Assembly: GCA_016926235.1 (NCBI GenBank) | Contig: JAFGOZ010000006.1 | Location: 1 to 9,729 of the forward strand | Reading direction: 5' to 3' | DNA from: Bacteroidales bacterium | GTDB taxonomy: Bacteria > Bacteroidota > Bacteroidia > Bacteroidales > UBA10428 | Length of the DNA stretch: 9,729 nt | Shown: in pieces, positions 4,595 through 9,729 of the stretch | Position numbering within the stretch: position 1 is the first letter of the stretch | Layout of the letters: every line of letters starts with the position of its first letter | The notes under the pieces: generated by a model | Told to the model about the DNA's origin: nothing | The model's input: the letters and a program-made list of their open reading frames with translations, nothing else | The model's database searches: none | Made by a program: the position numbers and the translations under genes

Positions 4595-7500
4595 ATGATT
4601 AGAAGTACTGCATTATTTTTATTTCTTCTCTTAATTAATCCTGGAAAAGGCATTGGACAGGAATATTGGAAATTAATAGATAAAGTATTGCCTGAATCGT
4701 ATCTGACAAACAAAAATGATTTATATGGAACAGCTGTGGATATTAGTAAAGGGTTTGCTGTGGTGGGTGCACCAGGTTATAATGACTTTCAGGGCTGTGT
4801 TTATGTTTTATCGGAAGATAGCTCATATAATCAAATTGCGGTTTTAACAGCATCAGATGGTGAGTTTGGCGATGAGTTTGGAAATGCAGTATGTATTTCA
4901 GATAGTGTTATAGTTATTGGCGCTTTCAGAGATGATGATAATGGACAAAATAGTGGTGCAGTGTATGTATATGTAAGACCAAAAACGGGGTGGGAAGATA
5001 TGACAGAGACCTTTAAGCTGAAAGCATCTGATGCAGATATGTCAGACTTTTTTGGATGTTCAGTCGCAGTGTGGGAAAATACTATTGTAGCAGGGGCTTT
5101 TTATAAAAACCTGGAGGGTCGCAGTATGGGGTCAGCCTATGTATTCGAAAAAGCTGGAAATACTCACTCAGGTTATGAGGAAATAGCTAAATTATCTGCT
5201 TCAGATAAAGAAAATTACGATTATTTTGGTTATTCGGTAGCTTTGGATTCTGCAACCATTGTAGTAGGAGCTTTTTATGCCGACAATGGAGCTGTTTATG
5301 TTTTTGAGAAACCGGAATCAGGTTGGACGGATACAACAGAAACGGCAATTCTGACAGCTGGTGATGGAGCCTCTGGAGACCATTTCGGGGTTGCTGTAGA
5401 TATATATGATAGCACTATAGTTGTAGGGGCCAATATGGACCAGGATAGAGGGAGTCAAAGCGGATCTGTGTATGTGTTTGTTAAACCTGATTCAGGTTGG
5501 GTTAGCATGACAGAAACGGCAAAGTTAATTGGATCAAATGTAAGTAGTTATTCCCGGTTTGGTTCCTCCGTTGCAGTTGTGAAAGATGAGATAGTTGTTG
5601 GCGCTTACAGGAATCTTGGTTACGGTACTAATTCAGGTTACGTATATTTGTTTAAAAAACCGGATGCTGGTTGGACATCTGTTACCGAATCAGCCATACT
5701 ATATTCTACTTTTGGTGTAAGCAGGGTTGGTTCATGTGTAGCCTGCTGTGACAGCATGATTATATCCGGGGCATTTGAGGACTATACCAAGGGACCGGAT
5801 GCAGGGGCTGCCTGCCTGTTTAAAAAACCCCCTTCAGGATGGGTTACATCCCATGAAACATATAAAACATATCCTCAATCATACCTTTCAAATAAGTATG
5901 ACGGATATGGAAATGTATTGGCAATGCATGATGATATGCTTGTGGTTGGCTCTGCCAATAGGATTGAAGCCAGCGTGCAACTCCTTAGAATAGAAGGTGG
6001 CGAAGTGAAAAAGGTGGCTAAATTGTCAGCATCAAAAAGTACTGGATACGATCATTTTGGTAATTCTATATTTATAACGGATAGTCTTGTGATAGTTGGG
6101 GCAAAATATGATGATGGAACAGGCACCTATAGAAATAATGTTTATGTTTTTGAAATGCCTGATAGTGGGTGGTCTGATATGACTGAAACGGCAAGGTTAT
6201 TTCCATCAGATAATCCTGCTTATGTAAGATTTGGAGAATCAATATGTGCGAATGATAGTGTTATTGTATTAGGGGCAGATGGAAGTGATGAAAACGGAGT
6301 AAATAGTGGTTCTGCTTACATATTCCTAAAACCGGCAGGTGGATGGAAGAGTATGTATGAATCGGCAAAGCTGATGGCATCAGATGGAGGGCACTATGCT
6401 GAGTTTGGTCATTCTGTAAGTATTGATAACAGAGTTATTGTGGTTGGCGCCCCGGGTTACGATGATAACCCTGCACAAAGTGGTAATAGCAGGGGTGCAG
6501 CTTATGTATTTTCCCAACCTGATACAGGCTGGGGAAATGCTACGGAAACGATTAAACTACTTGCTTCAGATGGTTCAATAGATGATCATTTTGGCCAGTC
6601 AGTGAGTATACAGGATAGTATTATTGTTGTAGGGGCATATAATGATTATCATAACTACTATAGAACCGGATCAGCATATGTATTTAAGCAATCTGTAAAT
6701 GGCTGGGCAGATTCATATGAAGTGGCAAAATTAACTTCATCAGATGGTTACACTGACGATAATTTTGGACAAAATGTATACATTTCAGATGATAAAATTG
6801 TTATTTCTGCTCCCATGGATGATGATAATGGAAGTGGGAGCGGATCCATATACTTATTTGAAAAGCCCCTGTCCGGTTGGGAAACAATGACCGAAACGAT
6901 TAAATTAAAACCATCAGATGGTATGGAATATGATAACTTCGGTTCCTCGCTAAGCATAAATAATAAAACGATTGTTGTTGGAGCCAAAGGTGTTGATGAT
7001 AAAGATGAAAATTGTGGGGCAGCTTATGTATTTAGACTATGTGGTAATACTTTCTGCAGCATAAATACGATGGTTTGTGATTCGCTGGTATCTCCCAGTG
7101 GAAAATACACCTGGACCCAGACAGGGATATATTGCGATACTTTAATAAATGCCTTGGGGTGTGATAGCATCCTGATCATCCATTTGTCTGTTAATAAATC
7201 TGAAAGCACAATAAATATACATGCTTGTGAACCTTATACTTCACCAAGCGGACTTTACACCTGGTCAACTTCAGGGACATATCATGATACCCTGGTGAAT
7301 GACTCCGGTTGTGATAGTATTCTTACGGTTTACCTTAGTATGGGCAATCCCTCAAACATGACTATTGATACTGTTATATGTGAGGGACAGAGTCATTTTG
7401 CCGGGGGAGCTGAGCAAACAACTTCAGGTACCTATTATGATACATTACTTAATACTGCTGGATGTGATTCTGTAATTACGACAAATCTATATGTGGATGT

Positions 7501-7750
7501 TTGTTCAGATCAAATATCAGGCTTTAATAATGAAGAAATACGTATTTATCCTAATCCTGCTAAGGACATTTTAAATATAGAGTTCAAATATTATTCTAAA
7601 CTGGAATTCTATAATTTGCACGGAGAATTGCTGATGAATACATCTGATCATACAATCGATCTTCGTAGTTTTTTACCCGGAATCTATTTCGCTGTAATTA
7701 TTGATAATAAGGGAAACAGAATGAAAAGGAAAGTCATTCACATCGAATAA
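4595..7750 (+). CDS. Large FG-GAP beta-propeller surface protein with T9SS type A tail
   Basis: This 1051-aa protein starts with a signal peptide (MIRSTALFLFLLLINPGKGIGQ, about 1-22). Residues 33-815 contain 14 repeats of about 50-60 aa of the FG-GAP type (resembling the FG-GAP_2 family). The pattern is L-x-A-S-D-G, then D-x-F-G-x-S-V, then I-V-V-G-A, then SG-x-x-Y-V-F, usually joined by P-x-x-GW-x-x-M-T-E-T-x-K-L. Repeats 1 and 8 are alike and divergent from the rest, which points to two seven-bladed propellers (about 33-425 and 427-815). Asp-rich loops such as RDDDNG (about 112-117) and MDDDNG (about 741-746) may bind calcium. Residues 824-967 are three modules with C-D-S, Y-T-W, SGTY.DTL and GCDSI/V. 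Residues about 979-1051 are the T9SS type A sorting domain (IYPNPAKDILNI, LPGIYFAVI, KRKVIHIE). A surface binding or adhesion role is inferred; no catalytic motif is visible. Confidence 0.88.
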   Translation: MIRSTALFLFLLLINPGKGIGQEYWKLIDKVLPESYLTNKNDLYGTAVDISKGFAVVGAPGYNDFQGCVYVLSEDSSYNQIAVLTASDGEFGDEFGNAVCISDSVIVIGAFRDDDNGQNSGAVYVYVRPKTGWEDMTETFKLKASDADMSDFFGCSVAVWENTIVAGAFYKNLEGRSMGSAYVFEKAGNTHSGYEEIAKLSASDKENYDYFGYSVALDSATIVVGAFYADNGAVYVFEKPESGWTDTTETAILTAGDGASGDHFGVAVDIYDSTIVVGANMDQDRGSQSGSVYVFVKPDSGWVSMTETAKLIGSNVSSYSRFGSSVAVVKDEIVVGAYRNLGYGTNSGYVYLFKKPDAGWTSVTESAILYSTFGVSRVGSCVACCDSMIISGAFEDYTKGPDAGAACLFKKPPSGWVTSHETYKTYPQSYLSNKYDGYGNVLAMHDDMLVVGSANRIEASVQLLRIEGGEVKKVAKLSASKSTGYDHFGNSIFITDSLVIVGAKYDDGTGTYRNNVYVFEMPDSGWSDMTETARLFPSDNPAYVRFGESICANDSVIVLGADGSDENGVNSGSAYIFLKPAGGWKSMYESAKLMASDGGHYAEFGHSVSIDNRVIVVGAPGYDDNPAQSGNSRGAAYVFSQPDTGWGNATETIKLLASDGSIDDHFGQSVSIQDSIIVVGAYNDYHNYYRTGSAYVFKQSVNGWADSYEVAKLTSSDGYTDDNFGQNVYISDDKIVISAPMDDDNGSGSGSIYLFEKPLSGWETMTETIKLKPSDGMEYDNFGSSLSINNKTIVVGAKGVDDKDENCGAAYVFRLCGNTFCSINTMVCDSLVSPSGKYTWTQTGIYCDTLINALGCDSILIIHLSVNKSESTINIHACEPYTSPSGLYTWSTSGTYHDTLVNDSGCDSILTVYLSMGNPSNMTIDTVICEGQSHFAGGAEQTTSGTYYDTLLNTAGCDSVITTNLYVDVCSDQISGFNNEEIRIYPNPAKDILNIEFKYYSKLEFYNLHGELLMNTSDHTIDLRSFLPGIYFAVIIDNKGNRMKRKVIHIE
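4694..7039 (+). repeat. Fourteen FG-GAP blades arranged as 7+7
   Basis: The blade-opening FG (or YG/VG) motifs recur about every 52-60 residues. Blades 1 (from about residue 33) and 8 (from about 427) share P-[EQ]-S-Y-L-[TS]-N-K-x-D-x-Y-G and both lack the GW..TET linker found after ten of the other blades. Their offset is 394 residues, close to seven blades of about 56. This supports duplication of a complete seven-blade propeller rather than gradual blade-by-blade growth. Confidence 0.75.
7064..7495 (+). repeat. Three tandem Cys/Trp modules before the sorting tail
   Basis: Residues 824-967 of the FG-GAP protein contain three units of about 45-50 residues. Each has an opening Cys (C828, C877, C929), a SGxYxDTL block (GIYCDTL, SGTYHDTL, SGTYYDTL) and a GCDSI/V block (855, 905, 956). 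The first two units also carry SPSG.YTW; the third is diverged there (SHFAGG). Such modules are common just before T9SS tails and are probably Ig-like spacers. Confidence 0.75.
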
Positions 7751-7769
7751 AGTATTTAACAATAATATT

Positions 7770-7877
7770 ATGATTACAGAATTTGTCAAGACAGATATTC
7801 GAAGAATAACAAACGGAGACGGTATTTTGGAATATCCTGAGTTACTATATGGAGTGGGTATTAAAAAGAGATTTTAA
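7770..7877 (+). CDS. Possible 35-aa small ORF between the FG-GAP and beta-helix genes
   Basis: An ATG at 7770 opens a 35-codon frame ending in TAA at 7875-7877. The spacing fits an operon: 19 nt after the stop at 7750 and 18 nt before the ATG at 7896, with similar A/T-rich sequence before both starts. The peptide begins MITEFVKTDIRRITNGDGIL, then E-Y-P-E-L-L-Y and a basic end finishing in Phe. The segment N-G-D-G-I-L-E-Y-P-E matches positions 3-12 of an EF-hand loop, but position 1 is Ile, not Asp, so calcium binding is doubtful. There is no signal peptide. I do not recognise a family. It could equally be a chance ORF or a gene remnant. Confidence 0.3.
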   Translation: MITEFVKTDIRRITNGDGILEYPELLYGVGIKKRF

Positions 7878-7895
7878 TCCTAATACATAATAACA

Positions 7896-9626
7896 ATGAA
7901 AACACTGATCATCCTTTTATACATTCTTACTTTGGTAATGTCTGATTTATATGCTGCCACTTATTATATTGATTACGATAACGGGTCTGATTCTAACAAC
8001 GGACTCACTACTCTTACAGCCTGGCAACATTGTCCCGGAATGCAAACTGTATCGGGCCTGGCGGCTGAATGTAATCCGCAGCCTGGAGACACCTTCATTT
8101 TTAAAGGGGGAGTTATATGGCCCTTTACTGACAGCGACCCCATGTTTCCTGTTAAAACGGATAATTGGGCAAGTGGATCAGGCAGTGAACCTATTGTCTT
8201 TTCTACTGATGAAAGCTGGTTTAATGGAAGTGAGTTTACACGTCCAATATTTGATGGTGGTGCTGACAAAAACAATGATGGAGCATATGATGGGGATTTA
8301 GCTGCAAACACATTTTTTAATATATGGTACGCAGATTTTATTTCTGTTGAAGGCTTTGAAATGCTTCACTTAGGAGTAAGTGGCTATGGTCATGGATCTA
8401 TTAGTTTCTATCAATCCGATAATTCAAAAGCATACAACTGCTTAATCCATGACTGGATTGTCACAGGAGATATTGATCATAAGTTTGGAGGAATCATTAT
8501 TAACACTTGTGAATTTCCTTTAATAGATAGTTGTACAATTTGTGGAATTGTCACGGATGAAAACGAAGGATCAGGTATAGGCATTTATGGGGGAGGGACT
8601 AATGCTATAGTAAGAAACTGCCATATATATAATACATCGAATGGATATTTAGGTGCCGCACAATTATATAATAATCACATTCATCATATAAAAAATTCAA
8701 TTGATCCAACTGTGCATGAAAATGGAGTTTATTTATTCGGTCAACCCGGTGATACAATACAATTTTATAATAATAAATTACATAATGTAGAGGCAGGTGT
8801 TGCTCTGTTTCTTGTTCGTTGGACACAAGATTCAGGAGACTGTACATTTATTATATATAACAATATATTATTCGATAATGTTCCAATAAATATTACTGTT
8901 GATAATAGAGGTGCACAAACAGAACAAGAAAGCAATTACCTCATATTTAATAATACCTTAAAAAGTTATAATAGTAGTATTACTAGTTTAGGCCCATCAG
9001 TGAAGAATTTCGATGTGCGAAACAATATCTTTATTACCACAGGCACATACACAGGTGTGTTAGATTATAAATCGGGTGCTCAAAATATTAATATAGATTA
9101 CAATATTTATTATGATTCCCTGAACAGCGGTATTGTCCTGGTTCATCCGGAATTGGGTCGTATTTCATTTGAAGAATCACAATCAGAAGGATACAATTTG
9201 AATAGTATACAAACATATGATCCGATTGATTATAACGATATCCCTCAATCTGCAAGTGATATAGGAGTTGATGCAGGAGCTGATATCTCCGCCATTTTTT
9301 CATTTGATAAATTCAATATATCTCGTCCTCAGGGAGATGAGTGGGATATTGGACCTTACGAATATTTTGAGGGGATGTTTTCAATCGATTCAAGTATACC
9401 TTTTTTTTATGAACCATTAAAGATATTTCCAAACCCAACAAAGGGAATAATAAATATTGTACAGGAAGATTTTGAGCAGCTTCAATTATTCGATATGGTT
9501 GGGAATTTGGTACTCACTACGAATGAAAAATTAATTGATATAAGAACCTTTCCAAAGGGTATTTATATTGTGAAAATATTTAGTAAAGACAGAAAAAGTA
9601 CAGCGAGGGAAATTATTTTTTATTAA
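7896..9626 (+). CDS. Right-handed parallel beta-helix protein with T9SS type A tail
   Basis: This 576-aa protein has a signal peptide (MKTLIILLYILTLVMSDLYA, cleavage near residue 20). The mature start YYIDYDNGSDSNNGLTTLTA and PQPGDTFIFKGG (about 61-72) are the usual entrance of pectate-lyase-like beta-helix proteins. Residues about 140-410 contain repeating coil-like segments rich in N-N and N-x-x-I (NCLIHD, NTCEFPLIDSCTI, RNCHIYN, YNNHIHH, YNNKLHN, YNNILFD, FNNTLKS, RNNIFIT, DYNIYYD). RPQGDEWDIGPYEY (477-490) is a typical closing motif. DKNNDGAYDGD (124-134) looks like a calcium-binding loop. The T9SS type A domain is about 507-576 (PLKIFPNPTKGIINI, LFDMVGNLV, FPKGIYIVKI, REIIFY end). Relatives include polysaccharide lyases and non-catalytic surface proteins. 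I see no diagnostic active site, so enzyme activity on a polysaccharide is only a possibility. It may be co-transcribed with the FG-GAP gene. Confidence 0.85.
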   Translation: MKTLIILLYILTLVMSDLYAATYYIDYDNGSDSNNGLTTLTAWQHCPGMQTVSGLAAECNPQPGDTFIFKGGVIWPFTDSDPMFPVKTDNWASGSGSEPIVFSTDESWFNGSEFTRPIFDGGADKNNDGAYDGDLAANTFFNIWYADFISVEGFEMLHLGVSGYGHGSISFYQSDNSKAYNCLIHDWIVTGDIDHKFGGIIINTCEFPLIDSCTICGIVTDENEGSGIGIYGGGTNAIVRNCHIYNTSNGYLGAAQLYNNHIHHIKNSIDPTVHENGVYLFGQPGDTIQFYNNKLHNVEAGVALFLVRWTQDSGDCTFIIYNNILFDNVPINITVDNRGAQTEQESNYLIFNNTLKSYNSSITSLGPSVKNFDVRNNIFITTGTYTGVLDYKSGAQNINIDYNIYYDSLNSGIVLVHPELGRISFEESQSEGYNLNSIQTYDPIDYNDIPQSASDIGVDAGADISAIFSFDKFNISRPQGDEWDIGPYEYFEGMFSIDSSIPFFYEPLKIFPNPTKGIINIVQEDFEQLQLFDMVGNLVLTTNEKLIDIRTFPKGIYIVKIFSKDRKSTAREIIFY

Positions 9627-9650
9627 CCTATTAAAAAAGAAATAATGAAA

Positions 9651-9729
9651 CATCCATGATAAATCTTTTAACACACACGAGCATGATTATAAACGACAAT
9701 CATCCGCTCAGGTAAAAGCTTCGTGGATG
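9651..9729 (+). repeat. Imperfect palindrome after the beta-helix gene, reaching the window edge
   Basis: Nested pairings are CATCCATGA (9651-9659) with TCGTGGATG (9721-9729, one U-G pair), CTTTTA (9665-9670) with TAAAAG (9713-9718), GAG (9679-9681) with CTC (9707-9709), and ATGATT (9683-9688) with AATCAT (9698-9703) around a nine-base loop. It starts 24 nt after the stop at 9626. It may continue beyond the window. It is probably a transcript 3' end structure or a small palindromic element. Confidence 0.65.

Noticed and set aside
5775..5993. Second plus-strand frame inside the FG-GAP gene
   Set aside because: It is out of frame with clear FG-GAP blades 7 and 8, and its translation shows no motif.
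7973..8311. Minus-strand open frame of 112 codons
   Set aside because: It lies entirely inside the well-supported beta-helix gene, has no recognisable domain, and the sense frame contains the conserved DYDNGSDSNNG entrance motif there.

Overview
The window looks like chromosomal DNA of a Bacteroidota (Bacteroidetes) member, probably an environmental one. The DNA is AT-rich and the ribosome-binding regions are A/T-rich with no clear Shine-Dalgarno. Four of the six main proteins end in a type A C-terminal sorting domain of the type IX secretion system (T9SS), a system essentially confined to this phylum. Two others carry FISUMP domains (Fibrobacter succinogenes major paralogous domain). The genus cannot be told from the sequence. 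All convincing genes are on the + strand, and nearly all encode predicted exported or cell-surface proteins. I see no tRNA, rRNA, CRISPR array, transposase or phage gene.

Layout. Positions 59-4299 hold two tandem copies of a two-gene cassette. Each copy is a small T9SS-sorted protein of about 150-160 aa (86-541 and 2096-2575), followed after 10-11 nt by a secreted FISUMP protein (552-1727 and 2587-4299). The two FISUMP proteins share a nearly identical N-terminal module (about 87% identity over residues 21-119) and a related C-terminal FISUMP module, but their middles are unrelated. The first has a short tail-fibre-like linker. The second has about 20 uninterrupted decapeptide repeats (3037-3636). 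The first cassette shows signs of decay: an in-frame stop in the ancestral leader of the small gene, and a degenerate FISUMP core motif.

Positions 4300-4594 are a non-coding junction with a long imperfect hairpin, a terminator-like hairpin and a 9-bp perfect inverted repeat. The next gene (4595-7750) encodes a 1051-aa surface protein with 14 FG-GAP-type blades arranged as 7+7, then three Cys/Trp modules and a T9SS tail. After a possible 35-aa ORF (7770-7877) comes a 576-aa right-handed beta-helix protein with a T9SS tail (7896-9626). The window ends in another imperfect palindrome (9651-9729).

How it fits together. The region reads as a surface-protein island. Its products share an export route (Sec, then T9SS for those with the tail) rather than an evident metabolic pathway. 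The most unusual points are the decapeptide array, the module swap between duplicated cassettes, and three sequence-unrelated long imperfect palindromes, each directly downstream of a gene. No function is demonstrable for any of these proteins from sequence alone.
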